From: Ureibacillus sp. FSL W7-1570
GTDB taxonomy: Bacteria > Bacillota > Bacilli > Bacillales_A > Planococcaceae
DNA: 64,000 nucleotides
Assembly: GCF_038593265.1 (NCBI RefSeq)
Contig: NZ_CP151979.1
Location: 2,735,001 to 2,799,000, forward strand
Reading direction: 5' to 3'
Shown in pieces: positions 1-9,103 of this stretch; positions within the stretch are counted from its first letter, which is position 1, and every line of letters starts with the position of its first letter. The translations under genes and the position numbers were made by a program. A model generated the notes under the pieces. It made no database searches. It saw only the letters and a list, made by a program, of their open reading frames with translations, and was not told the origin of the DNA.

Positions 1-468
1 GTCTCTAACCGAAATGCGCCAACTCAAATAACCCTGTCAGGCTCCATCAAAGGTTTAGAACGAGTCATCGAATATGTGAAAGCCAATGGCGCTACATCAG
101 CTCATCTGCTAAATGTATCGACTCCTTCTCATTGTCCGTTGTTTCAACAGGTAAGTGAAGAGCTAATGAAGGAATTGGATCATTGCGACCTGAAAAATCC
201 GAAAATTCCGATTTCAAGCAACATCAATTCAAGATTACTAACGACGGCTGATGCGGTAAAAGAAGACTTAGCAAAAAGTATTTGTTATCCGGTTCGATGG
301 TATGATGCCGTCAACTTGCTATATGAGATGGGAGCAAAATGTTTGATCGAAATGCCGCCGGGGAATGTTTTATCGAAGTTGGCCCAACAAGCATTTCCTC
401 CCGTTCAAACGCTGTCTGTCTCAATGAATGGAATAGATGATTGTTTATATGTCATGTCAAATCAATAA
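1..468 (+). CDS. mdcH: Malonate decarboxylase-specific malonyl-CoA acyltransferase, 5'-truncated
   Basis: The reading frame is open from base 1, so the start lies outside the window and only the last 155 codons are seen. The visible part looks like the C-terminal half of a FabD-type acyltransferase: NAPTQITLSG, then an S-T-P-S-H-C-P-L-F segment carrying the family's second catalytic His, and a final E-M-P-P-G-N-V-L turn. In malonate decarboxylase systems MdcH loads malonyl from malonyl-CoA onto the dedicated ACP to prime the cycle. The next gene, mdcA, begins 14 bases downstream behind an AAAGGGGTG ribosome binding site. Assignment to MdcH rather than housekeeping FabD rests on this operon context. 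Confidence 0.85.
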   Translation, partial: VSNRNAPTQITLSGSIKGLERVIEYVKANGATSAHLLNVSTPSHCPLFQQVSEELMKELDHCDLKNPKIPISSNINSRLLTTADAVKEDLAKSICYPVRWYDAVNLLYEMGAKCLIEMPPGNVLSKLAQQAFPPVQTLSVSMNGIDDCLYVMSNQ

Positions 469-482
469 AGGGGTGTTCATAA

Positions 483-2141
483 ATGGTGATTTCAAGTGTG
501 GAAATGGAAAGGAAATCTTGGACTACAAGAGTCGAAGCGAAAAAGAAAACGATCGAAAGTGTCCAAGGTCTTGTTGACGGAGTGATTATTCCGACCGAGC
601 GCATAGTAGAAGTTTTGGAGCGCTTAATCAAACCTGGCGATCGGGTGGTACTGGAAGGGAATAACCAAAAGCAAGCTTCGTTTTTATCTAAATCTTTAGT
701 GCAAGTGGATCCGAAAAAAGTTCACGATTTGCACATGATTATTTCAAGCATTTCAAGACCGGAACATTTAGATATATTTGAATATGGAATTGCCAGAAAA
801 ATAGATTTTTCTTATGCGGGTCCACAAAGTCTCCGCATCGCTCAAATGATAGAAGACGGAAAAATAGAATTAGGCGACTTGCATACGTATATCGAGCTGT
901 ATGGGCGATTGTTTGTAGACTTAATTCCGCAAGTGGCCCTCGTTGCGGCAGATAAGGCGGATCCATACGGAAATCTTTATACCGGCCCAAATACAGAAGA
1001 AACGCCGACATTGGTAGAGGCTACTGCGTTCCGAGACGGCATTGTCATTGTGCAAGTAAACGAAATTGTCGATGAGCTGCCTCGTGTTGATATTCCAAGT
1101 TCATGGGTGGATTTTGTGGTTGTGGCAGATGAGCCATATGAGCTGGAACCGTTATTTACGAGAGACCCGAGACACATTACAGATATTCAAATTTTACAAG
1201 CAATGATGATTATTCGCGGCATTTACGAAAAGCATGGGGTTAAATCGTTAAACCATGGTATCGGCTTTAATACAGCCGCTGTGGAATTGCTGTTGCCAAC
1301 GTACGGTGAATCATTAGGGTTAAAAGGAAAAATCTGTACAAACTGGGTTTTGAATCCCCACCCAACACTGATTCCAGCAATTGAGTCTGGATGGGTAGAG
1401 AGCGTCTATTGTTTCGGCGGCGAGTTAGGGATGGAAAAGTATATTGAAGCAAGAAGAGACATTTTCTTCACAGGAAAAGATGGCAGTCTTCGCTCAAACC
1501 GAACTTTAGCCCAACTAGCTGGCCAATATGCAGTGGATTTATTTATTGGCTCCACTTTGCAAATGGATGCTTTAGGAAATTCATCCACTGTAACGAGAGG
1601 GCGAGTGGCCGGCTATGGTGGAGCACCGAATATGGGGCATAACCCTGGTGGACGAAGACACGCAACAGATGCTTGGTATAATCTCAAAACTTCTGATGAT
1701 CCGCTGGCAAGAGGCAAAAAGTTAGTCGTGCAAGTGGCTGAAACATTTCAAGAAGCAAACAAGCCAGTATTTGTTGAATCTCTTGATGCTATTCATGTTA
1801 AAGATCAGGCAAAGCTACGAGTGGCGCCAGTGATGATTTATGGAGAAGACGTAACACATATTGTGACGGAGGAAGGAATTGCTTACCTTTACAAATCAGA
1901 TAGTATGGCTGAAAGACGAGAAATGATTGCGGCGATTGCAGGGGTAACACCGATTGGTATGGAGCATAATCCGAAATCAACTGAAAAATTGCGAGAGAAA
2001 GGGCTTATTGCAATGCCTGAAGACTTAGGAATTCGCCGTTCTGATGCCAAACGTTCATTGCTTGCCGCTAAAAATATTGATGAACTCGTGCAATGGTCAG
2101 GAGGATTGTACAACCCACCAGCCAGATTCCGCAGTTGGTAA
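483..2141 (+). CDS. mdcA: Malonate decarboxylase alpha subunit (acetyl-ACP:malonate ACP transferase)
   Basis: A 552-residue protein, the usual length for MdcA. In this family the subunit exchanges acetyl for malonyl on the ACP thioester, producing malonyl-ACP and acetate. Recognised from overall family resemblance, for example the G-F-N-T-A-A-V-E-L-L-L-P-T-Y segment, the glycine-rich G-R-V-A-G-Y-G-G-A-P-N-M-G-H-N-P stretch and the final S-G-G-L-Y-N-P-P. The start is ATG 483 after AAAGGGGTG; ATG 504 is an alternative. It is followed by mdcB with a 16-base gap that holds the next ribosome binding site. Cytoplasmic. Confidence 0.95.
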   Translation: MVISSVEMERKSWTTRVEAKKKTIESVQGLVDGVIIPTERIVEVLERLIKPGDRVVLEGNNQKQASFLSKSLVQVDPKKVHDLHMIISSISRPEHLDIFEYGIARKIDFSYAGPQSLRIAQMIEDGKIELGDLHTYIELYGRLFVDLIPQVALVAADKADPYGNLYTGPNTEETPTLVEATAFRDGIVIVQVNEIVDELPRVDIPSSWVDFVVVADEPYELEPLFTRDPRHITDIQILQAMMIIRGIYEKHGVKSLNHGIGFNTAAVELLLPTYGESLGLKGKICTNWVLNPHPTLIPAIESGWVESVYCFGGELGMEKYIEARRDIFFTGKDGSLRSNRTLAQLAGQYAVDLFIGSTLQMDALGNSSTVTRGRVAGYGGAPNMGHNPGGRRHATDAWYNLKTSDDPLARGKKLVVQVAETFQEANKPVFVESLDAIHVKDQAKLRVAPVMIYGEDVTHIVTEEGIAYLYKSDSMAERREMIAAIAGVTPIGMEHNPKSTEKLREKGLIAMPEDLGIRRSDAKRSLLAAKNIDELVQWSGGLYNPPARFRSW

Positions 2142-2157
2142 GGAGAGGGAGAGACAA

Positions 2158-3003
2158 GTGATTGACGTATACCAATTATCATCCACATTAGCTGAATTGG
2201 CAGTAGCCTCACTCATTGAGGAAGTCTCGCTAACTCCTAAACCCGGGCTTGTGGACCGAAATGACCAAGGTTCACATGATGATTTGACGTATCAACTGAT
2301 GATTGAATCAGCGCAAAGTTTACGAGAAACCTTTTATCAAATGGCTTTTGAGTCGTATGGTGAAAAGCCTTCTCAATATTTGCGGGAAAGAATCGGTGAG
2401 ATTGGCCGGCAAGGCGAAATGAGGATGTTTCAAGTGACAAAGGGCGTCAACACCCATAAAGGAGCCATTTGGTCCCTTGGATTAATAACAGCCGCGGCAG
2501 CCATCCATTTTGGAGCGTGCGATGAAGAGACCCTTTGTTTTACTGCGGGTGAAATTGCGCATTACGAAGATCGTTTTATTCCCTTTCAACGGACAAATGG
2601 CATGAAGGTGATTCAAAAATATGGAGTTTTGGGTGCGAAGGCGGAGGCACAATTGGGTTTTCCCCACATTCGCCATTACAGTTTGCCGGAATTCAAGTCA
2701 TCGGTACAACGTTATAATTATGAGATTGCAAAGTTTCGCGCGTTACTGGCGCTCATGGCAAATTTAGATGATACGTGCCTATTGCACCGCGGCGGCATGG
2801 AAGGATTAACATTTGCCAAACGGTACGCAAAGAAGGTTCTGAAAAATGGGAATTTAGAAGAACTGGAAGACATGAATGAGCAATTTGTGAAGCGGCATTT
2901 ATCGCCGGGAGGGAGCGCTGATTTACTGGCCGCCACCATTTATATCTATAAAATTTGTCAAACGCAATATGCACATCAAATGGCAGTTGTCACAACCAGC
3001 TAA
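2158..3003 (+). CDS. mdcB: Triphosphoribosyl-dephospho-CoA synthase
   Basis: A 281-residue CitG/MdcB-type protein that, in this family, joins ATP and 3'-dephospho-CoA to make the precursor of the malonate decarboxylase prosthetic arm. Family segments visible are S-L-T-P-K-P-G-L-V-D-R near residue 25, G-V-N-T-H-K-G-A-I-W near 95 and S-P-G-G-S-A-D-L-L-A near the C terminus. The reading frame extends upstream into mdcA, but GTG 2158 is preferred because AAGGAGAGGGAG precedes it by a normal distance. It lies between mdcA and mdcC and supplies the arm that MdcG attaches. Confidence 0.93.
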   Translation: MIDVYQLSSTLAELAVASLIEEVSLTPKPGLVDRNDQGSHDDLTYQLMIESAQSLRETFYQMAFESYGEKPSQYLRERIGEIGRQGEMRMFQVTKGVNTHKGAIWSLGLITAAAAIHFGACDEETLCFTAGEIAHYEDRFIPFQRTNGMKVIQKYGVLGAKAEAQLGFPHIRHYSLPEFKSSVQRYNYEIAKFRALLALMANLDDTCLLHRGGMEGLTFAKRYAKKVLKNGNLEELEDMNEQFVKRHLSPGGSADLLAATIYIYKICQTQYAHQMAVVTTS

Positions 3004-3020
3004 AAAAGGGGAGAGGTAGA

Positions 3021-3332
3021 GTGGAGAAGTTCACATATTCGTTTCCAGCAACAAAGAAAATTACAAATCGAGCCCATGTTGGCGTTGTCGGATCAGGTGA
3101 TTTGGAAGTGCTTGTGGAACCGACTGATGATAATCAAGCAGTATTTGAAATTCGTACGGGGATTACGGGCTTCCAAGATACGTGGAAAAAAGTCATCGAG
3201 CGTTTTGTCAGCCTAAATGATGTTTCAGCCCGCATTACGATTAACGATTTCGGGGCAACGCCGGGAATCGTTTCCCTTCGTTTGGCACAAGCAGTGGAGG
3301 TGAGTGGAAATGGTAAAGGTTATGACGAATAG
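3021..3332 (+). CDS. mdcC: Malonate decarboxylase acyl carrier protein (delta subunit)
   Basis: A 103-residue carrier protein. The N-terminal H-V-G-V-V-G-S-G-D-L-E-V-L motif contains the serine expected to carry the phosphoribosyl-dephospho-CoA arm in MdcC. GTG 3021 is chosen because GGGGAGAGG sits just upstream and because the longer frame would overlap mdcB. Its last 23 bases overlap the start of the next gene, which suggests translational coupling of carrier and carboxyltransferase. The acyl groups carried here are handled by MdcA and the MdcDE fusion. Confidence 0.93.
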   Translation: MEKFTYSFPATKKITNRAHVGVVGSGDLEVLVEPTDDNQAVFEIRTGITGFQDTWKKVIERFVSLNDVSARITINDFGATPGIVSLRLAQAVEVSGNGKGYDE

Positions 3333-4995
3333 TTTAGTAGAAAGTTTTGCGCGGGAAAGGGCATTCCAGCTGCTGGACCAAGGAAGCGCTTATGAAATTT
3401 TAGGCCCTTTTGATCGGTTTGGGTCTCCGCATTTGGAAAAACAAAACATCGTCCCTCAATTTGATGATGGCATGATTATTGTAAAAGGAAAACTGAATGG
3501 CAATGATGCCGTCGTGATCTCCATTGAAGGAAAATTCCAGGGCGGCGGAATTGGGGAAGTGTCGGGAGCCAAGTTCGCAGGCACATTGGAAAAAGTCTTA
3601 AAAGAATGCAAGAAGGGCAATAGGATATACCCTATTATCATTTACGATACAGGTGGAGTGCGTTTGCAAGAAGCGAATTACGGCTTGCTCTCCATTGCGG
3701 AAATCAGTGCGGCCATCGTGGAATTGCGAGAGTATGTGCCTGTTGTCGGCATCATTCCAGGAAAAATCGGATCGTTTGGCGGCATGTCGTTAACAGCGGG
3801 ACTATGCAGTGCATTGATTATGACGCGGGAAGGCCGATTGGGAATGAACGGACCGGAAGTCATCCAGCAAGAAGCGGGCATTCGGGAACTGGATTCCAAA
3901 AATAACCCATTGATATGGAAAATGATTGGTGGAGCAGCACGCAAAGAAGCTGGATTGATTGATATTTTGGTGGAAGATGATGTACAGAACTTTAAAGAAG
4001 CGATTTTGAGCGTTTGGAACGGAGAAATTGAACTCAAAAATAGAACAAAACAAATTGATTATTATTTATCGTTATATAAATCTTGTACATTGGAAGAAAG
4101 AATATTGCCAGAAGTTGCAAGGGAATTGTTAGCGGCAGGAACTGAAAGGCAAAATACAGAATTGCCGGTTCCAACAGAAGTTGTACAAAGCACAGGGAGA
4201 AAGTGGTTCGACTTATTAACGGATGGGAAGCCGTCCATAAGTGAAGTTCCGTCGGTATTAGTAGCAGATACAGCGATAAATGGCATCAAAGCACGCGTCA
4301 TTGCGGTTGTACCAAATCCGGAAAGCATTTATTACCGTGCCCGGAAAGGGGAAGTTGGTTTATTGGAAGGATGGACCATCGCAAAATATGTGCAGCAGGC
4401 GATTGATGAGGACTGCGATGCAGCCGAAAAACGGCTAATTATTCCGATTGTCGATGTACCAAGCCAAGCCTTTGGTTATCATGAAGAATTGCTCGGCCTT
4501 TATTTGGCTTGTTCCGCGGCAATCGATGCTTATGCAACAGCGAGACTTGCAGGGCATCCAATTGTGACGGCGATTGTTGGAAATGCGATTTCCGGGGCGT
4601 TCTTGTCCCACGGCATGCAAGGGAACCGATTAATCGCTTTAAATGATGATGGCGTCAACGTCCATGTGATGTCGAAAAAGTCGGCGGCAATCATCACGAT
4701 GCGTTCCATCGAAGAACTGGATGAAGCAGCGAAGGAAGTTCCGGCGATGGCTTATGATATCCAGTCCTTCAATCAACTGGGAGCTCTTTATCAATTGTTG
4801 GATGGCGTTAATGCGAAAAATCCAAACGAGGAAGACAAAAAGGTGGTAATGGATGCCATTATCGATGCATATCACGACATTCAAAAGCACAATGCCCGGG
4901 ATTTATCTTGTCGGTTAACATCTGAAATTGCGCGAAACGGCGGCAGAGCGGCTTCGATTAAGGTAAGAGAGATGATTGAGGCGCAATGGAATTGA
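3310..4995 (+). CDS. mdcDE: Malonate decarboxylase beta-gamma fusion (malonyl-ACP decarboxylase)
   Basis: A 561-residue protein in which two subunits that are separate in many organisms are joined. Residues about 1-290 match the MdcD carboxyltransferase fold (G-G-G-I-G-E-V-S-G-A-K-F; D-T-G-G-V-R-L-Q-E-A; G-G-M-S-L-T-A-G). Residues about 330-561 match MdcE (I-V-D-V-P-S-Q-A-F-G; G-N-A-I-S-G-A-F-L-S-H-G). In the family this pair decarboxylates malonyl-ACP to acetyl-ACP without biotin. ATG 3310 is chosen because GGAGGTGA lies five bases upstream; ATG 3325 is possible. No stop or frame change lies between the halves, so the fusion is real in this sequence. It overlaps mdcC and mdcG at its ends. 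Confidence 0.93.
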   Translation: MVKVMTNSLVESFARERAFQLLDQGSAYEILGPFDRFGSPHLEKQNIVPQFDDGMIIVKGKLNGNDAVVISIEGKFQGGGIGEVSGAKFAGTLEKVLKECKKGNRIYPIIIYDTGGVRLQEANYGLLSIAEISAAIVELREYVPVVGIIPGKIGSFGGMSLTAGLCSALIMTREGRLGMNGPEVIQQEAGIRELDSKNNPLIWKMIGGAARKEAGLIDILVEDDVQNFKEAILSVWNGEIELKNRTKQIDYYLSLYKSCTLEERILPEVARELLAAGTERQNTELPVPTEVVQSTGRKWFDLLTDGKPSISEVPSVLVADTAINGIKARVIAVVPNPESIYYRARKGEVGLLEGWTIAKYVQQAIDEDCDAAEKRLIIPIVDVPSQAFGYHEELLGLYLACSAAIDAYATARLAGHPIVTAIVGNAISGAFLSHGMQGNRLIALNDDGVNVHVMSKKSAAIITMRSIEELDEAAKEVPAMAYDIQSFNQLGALYQLLDGVNAKNPNEEDKKVVMDAIIDAYHDIQKHNARDLSCRLTSEIARNGGRAASIKVREMIEAQWN

Positions 4996-5618
4996 AGGTA
5001 CATGATATTGTGAAATGGGAAAGCATTGATCATCTCGAAAAAACAACGCCGATTCCGGATTGGGTGTATGATGCACCGGCAGCCAAAAACTATGGGGTAG
5101 TCAGAAGAATGCCGATTATGAACGGTATGGTTCCCATCGGTTTGCGCGGCAGTACAAGGGAACAGCGCTTCGGAACGTTTATTCATCAAAGCCATATTGT
5201 AGAAGTGATGACGCCTGTGGATTTAGTGGATCGAATTGAAGGATATGCCAATGAAATCCACCTTCCCCCTTTGAAAAAGATAAAAGAGGCTTTTGAGCAA
5301 TTCAACTTGCGATGGGGGCCGACTGGAAGCGTCGGATTTGAGCTCGCAACGGGTATTTCGGTGACGACAGAAAGAAGCGATATTGACGTATGCATTTATA
5401 TGGATGCAATCGATCGGGAATTGCTGGCGGAAGCAGGGAAGTTTTTGGAAACGTTAGGGCGAAGAATCGACGTACAGGTTGAATTGGCTTCGGTCGGTGC
5501 GTTTTTATTAAACGACTTTTTAAAGCATGAAAAATCAGGGTTTGTGCTAAGAACGCCATTTGGCCCCCAATTATGCACGACAGTGGAAAACCGAATTCGA
5601 TTGCTTGTAAATCATTAA
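4986..5618 (+). CDS. mdcG: Phosphoribosyl-dephospho-CoA transferase (holo-ACP synthase for malonate decarboxylase)
   Basis: A 210-residue nucleotidyltransferase-fold protein. The R-S-D-I-D-V-C-I motif around residue 138 supplies the paired aspartates typical of the fold and of MdcG. In the family it transfers the phosphoribosyl-dephospho-CoA arm made by MdcB to the serine of MdcC. The ATG overlaps the last ten bases of mdcDE. It is the last gene of the operon: a strong terminator follows the stop codon directly. No malonate transporter or regulator follows it. Confidence 0.93.
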   Translation: MELKVHDIVKWESIDHLEKTTPIPDWVYDAPAAKNYGVVRRMPIMNGMVPIGLRGSTREQRFGTFIHQSHIVEVMTPVDLVDRIEGYANEIHLPPLKKIKEAFEQFNLRWGPTGSVGFELATGISVTTERSDIDVCIYMDAIDRELLAEAGKFLETLGRRIDVQVELASVGAFLLNDFLKHEKSGFVLRTPFGPQLCTTVENRIRLLVNH

Positions 5619-5645
5619 AAGAGATGCGAAGGCGTCTCTTTTTTT
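5617..5645 (+). terminator. Terminator of the mdc operon
   Basis: A hairpin with AGAGATGC and GCGTCTCT arms and a four-base loop is followed by a run of T. It begins at the mdcG stop codon. Confidence 0.9.
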
Positions 5646-5767
5646 ATTGCAACTCAATCACTTCACAAAACGGGATAATAGGGTCACAATAAGAGAAAAG
5701 GCATGTTGGTATAAGCGTAAATGCAAGAAAAAAATAGGAATGGAAATAATCGAACAGGAGACATGTG

Positions 5768-6211
5768 ATGGAATACTATAAATTTTTAAGACAGTATGTT
5801 GGGACAAAACCGTTAATTTTACCGGGATCGGTAGTGATCATCTGCAACGAAAAAGGAGAAGTGCTGTTGCAAAAACGGCCAGAAGGTAGATGGGGGCTTC
5901 CAGGAGGATTAATGGAGCTGTGGGAAAGCTTTGAAGAAGTGGCGGAGCGGGAAGTGCGAGAAGAAATCGGTTTGGAAATCCGAAACTTAAAACTCCTTCA
6001 CGTTTTCTCAGGGAAGGAATTTTACACCAAAACCCCAAACGGCGATGAGTTTTATAGCGTTACAGCGGTATTTTATACGAATGAATTCGAAGGAACCCTG
6101 CAATGCCAACCCTCCGAAACCCTCGAAGTTCGTTTCTTCCACCCAAACAACCTCCCCGACAACATGGTAGGGAGTCATAGGAGGTTTGTTCAGTTATTTG
6201 TAAAATCTTAA
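5768..6211 (+). CDS. NUDIX hydrolase
   Basis: A 147-residue protein with a complete Nudix box: G-G-L-M-E-L-W-E then R-E-V-R-E-E-I-G-L at about residues 47-70. The box binds metal and cleaves nucleoside diphosphate-linked substrates; the substrate cannot be read from sequence. ATG 5768 is chosen because CAGGAG lies seven bases upstream; a GTG codon directly before it is less well placed. It stands alone between the mdc terminator and an accessory region. A second, unrelated Nudix gene lies at 11895-12293. Confidence 0.9.
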   Translation: MEYYKFLRQYVGTKPLILPGSVVIICNEKGEVLLQKRPEGRWGLPGGLMELWESFEEVAEREVREEIGLEIRNLKLLHVFSGKEFYTKTPNGDEFYSVTAVFYTNEFEGTLQCQPSETLEVRFFHPNNLPDNMVGSHRRFVQLFVKS

Positions 6212-6270
6212 TAGAAAAAAGTATGATAAGCTTTTGCTATTTAATTAAAAACTATTAAATCATCTAAGAC

Positions 6271-6326
6271 TTCACAACCTTAAAGAAGGTCAAGAATAGA
6301 CGTTCTTTAAGGTTGTGAAAAAAGAA
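6271..6326. terminator. Long hairpin, probable terminator after the Nudix gene
   Basis: Near-perfect 17-base arms (TTCACAACCTTAAAGAA and its complement) enclose a short loop and are followed by an A-rich stretch. The T-rich side is weak on the + strand, so orientation is uncertain. Confidence 0.5.
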
Positions 6327-6404
6327 AATTTGATGATCAACTCAGTATGGGAGAATTCATACAGATGAGAAGATAAAAAAGAAAAGCTAGGTAAAAATAA
6401 AAGA

Positions 6405-6530
6405 GACCCTTTAAGGGTCAACTGGAAAAGTAGTGCGGTTGGCGAATTATTCGATGTCACTCTAGGGAGGCAGTAATAAAGGTTTCTAGCTATAGAACAA
6501 ACCACCCGTTTACACGGGGAGGTTTGGATT
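6405..6530 (+). other. Possible IS200/IS605-type right end with guide-RNA-like structure
   Basis: A GACCCTTTAAGGGTC palindrome is followed about 80 bases later by a hairpin with AAACCACCCG and CGGGGAGGTTT arms and then TGGATTTTAAG. A compact palindrome downstream of further folded sequence resembles the transcribed right ends of IS200/IS605 elements with tnpB, which make omega RNA. No tnpA or tnpB remnant was found upstream, so this would be a solitary end. The assignment is from general resemblance only; a plain terminator of the neighbouring helicase gene is the alternative. Confidence 0.3.
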
Positions 6531-6540
6531 TTAAGAGAGT

Positions 6541-9032
6541 TTATTCTTCCACTAAATAATGATAAACATCATACTTAACTGGTCGTTCCAAAATCAAATT
6601 CATTGAAACTACTGGAAGAGTTTTACCGTTATCATCCATCATCTCTTCATTCTTTGCACTATTTTCTGCAATATCTACTTCGCCTAAGTAGTAAAAATCT
6701 GTACCCTCTCCATCATCTTTCTTTATAAATAGATAAATTTTCATACCATTTTCTTTATAAGATAAGATATTTTTTACTTCTTTAGAGTTCAAAGTCAAAC
6801 GATTACGAGTAAACCATCGAAACAGTTCTGGAGAGAGGAATTCATCCCCATATGCTTGACTTGATTCCACATTATCTTTCTTGTGATATGTTACAAATAT
6901 AGGACAGGTATTGTATTTTGCTCGATAACCATATATTGTTGATGAATCGTCATGAGGCCAGTTTAATAGCTTACATACATCACGTCGGGAGTATTTTTCA
7001 TATAACGTTAAAGGTTGTGTTTTATCATATTTTTGGTTCTTAATGTATCCGCATTTCACGATATCTACAATTAATTTTCTAAAATAATTATTATGCAGAC
7101 ATTCTTGAATATCACTATTAAAATTATATTTTCCGTTATCCATTTCAATAATTGGTTTTAAACCGTACTTTTCAATATCTTTTTGTGTAAAGAATTTCAA
7201 TGAAAAAATGGTTTCTACAGAATTAATTGTTGCTTCATCAACGTAAGTACCGAATTCTTTTAATTTCTTAATATAATTTTGTTTTAAAACGGAATCGCTT
7301 TCAAGTAACAATTCAATTAAAATGATTTCATGAATTCTTTTTCCATTTATAAATTCTTTTGAAAACATTGTAAGTACAGATTGTTCGTAATCGGAAAGAT
7401 TCGGTACATCTTCTTTCATTTTTAATAAGAAAGAGTGATAGTTATCAGAAGATTTAATGATCACTTCAGGATCTATTGAGTTTTGTAGAATAAAATCATA
7501 TAAGGTTGGGATTCTACCAATACGATTTTTTAATTCCATATAGGCTTCTCGTAACATTTTTAATGTTGATAAATTTGTATTGTTTATAGATTCGAAAATG
7601 CGTTTCTTTGCAATTTCTTCAAAGTTAATGGTAGAAACTCCACTGATATAATCAGTATTAACAGTTTTTCGTCGAATATTATCTTTATTTAATGATTGAT
7701 CTCCTGATAAAGCAATAGGAATTAAATAGTTATTTTTATAGTTTCCAATAAAGTCGATAATTGTAACATAGTCTTTCGATGGATGTTTACGTAAACCGCG
7801 ACCTAATTGCTGAATAAAAATAATGCTTGATTGAGTTTGACGAAGCATAACAATCTGATTTAAGAAGGGGATATCTATACCTTCGTTAAATATATCTACA
7901 GTTACTATGTATTCTAATTCGCCTTTTTCTAATTTTTCGATTGCTTTCTCACGTTCTTCTTGTGTGTTATCCCCAGTTAGTGCAATTGTTTTTAAGCCTC
8001 TAGCATTTAAAGCCGTTGAAAGATTGTGAGCTTCTTCTTTTGAACTACAGAACATAAGTCCTTTTACGCTATCACCGGAATAACCGTAGTAATTTATTTT
8101 TTCAATAATATGATGAACTCTTTCATTAGATGTAAGTTTTCTTAAATCGGAAGTATCGTCAATTAACTCACCATTTTTTTCATAGTCTATAACACCGAAG
8201 TAATGGAAAGGGCATAACATATCTTCTGCTAAAGCAGCTTGTAATCGTATTTCGTAAGCAATGTTGTAATCAAATAATTCATATATATTGAAGTTGTCTG
8301 TCCGTTCAGGCGTTGCTGTCATACCAAGCATAAATTTAGGAGTAAAATAATTAATTACTTTTAAGTAAGATGCTGCTCCGGCTTTATGTACTTCATCAAT
8401 TAAAATATAATCAAAATAGTCTTGCTCAAATAGTTTGAGATAAGAATCTTTTGAAATTGTTTGAATAGTGGCGAATAAGTATTTAGCATTTATATCTTTT
8501 GAATTTCCTGAAAGTATACCAAAGTCTTCTTCTTGTCCACCAAGGATTTTTTTATAATCTTGCATGGCTTTCTTTAAAATTTGTTCTCGATGTACAATAA
8601 ACAACATTCTGTTTGGTGCAAAATTTCGGACGTCAAAAGCAGACAAATAGGTTTTTCCTGTACCAGTTGCAGAGATAATTAATCCTTTTTTTGCACCAGT
8701 TTCTCGTAATTTTTTTAATTCCTTTAATGCTGCCGATTGCATTTTATTTGGTTTAATTGATAGGCTTTCAGCTAAAGAATTAGTTAAATATGTTGTGTTC
8801 AGCTCTAGAACATTTGAAGATTTTGAAGAAACAAAAGGTTTTAATTGGTAAATTTGTTTGTAATCATTAATCCATTCGTTAGTTAGTTGAGTTCCTTCAT
8901 TCCAAGCAACTTCAAATTGATTTTTAAAGTGATTGATAATTTCCCCATTTTCTAAAGACGTTAAAAAAACGTTCCATTCGTAGTTCGTTTTTAATGCTCT
9001 ATCGGTTAAGTTAGAACTACCAACTATAAGGG
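6541..9032 (-). pseudogene. C-terminal part of PLD/SF2 helicase/DUF3427 protein, split by IS21
   Basis: This is the downstream 830 codons of a gene whose first 133 codons lie at 11469-11875. Superfamily 2 helicase motifs are complete: S-A-T-G-T-G-K-T (Walker A), D-E-V-H, G-M-T-A-T-P-E-R-T, F-N-E-G-I-D-I-P and Q-L-G-R-G-L-R-K. The region after the helicase core resembles DUF3427. The first residues, G-S-S-N-L-T, are the second half of a phospholipase D-type HxK motif whose first half is in the other fragment. An ATG inside the insertion element could start a chimeric protein that lacks the PLD half-site. Joining both fragments and dropping one 7-bp target copy gives exactly 964 codons including the stop, with no other lesion. 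Confidence 0.9.
9026..9032. repeat. IS21 target-site duplication, left copy
   Basis: ATAAGGG, repeated at 11469-11475 on the other side of the element. Confidence 0.85.
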
Positions 9033-9103
9033 TGTTTTTGGCAAGTAGAAAATGTATGAAATGGCAATTAAAAATGCATACATACACTTGCCAAATTCCA
9101 TGG

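Larger units (their letters stand above)
6212..6540. other. Intergenic region with three hairpins, no gene recognised
   Basis: This stretch holds a large bidirectional hairpin at 6271-6319, a 15-bp palindrome at 6405-6419 (GACCCTTTAAGGGTC) and a C/G-stem hairpin at 6499-6524. No credible coding frame was found. The last 130 bases may be a relic of an IS200/IS605-type end, described separately. Confidence 0.6.

Noticed and set aside
6290-6505. 71-codon minus-strand frame in the 6.2-6.5 kb gap
   Set aside because: It crosses three hairpins, has no good ribosome binding site and no protein-like composition.
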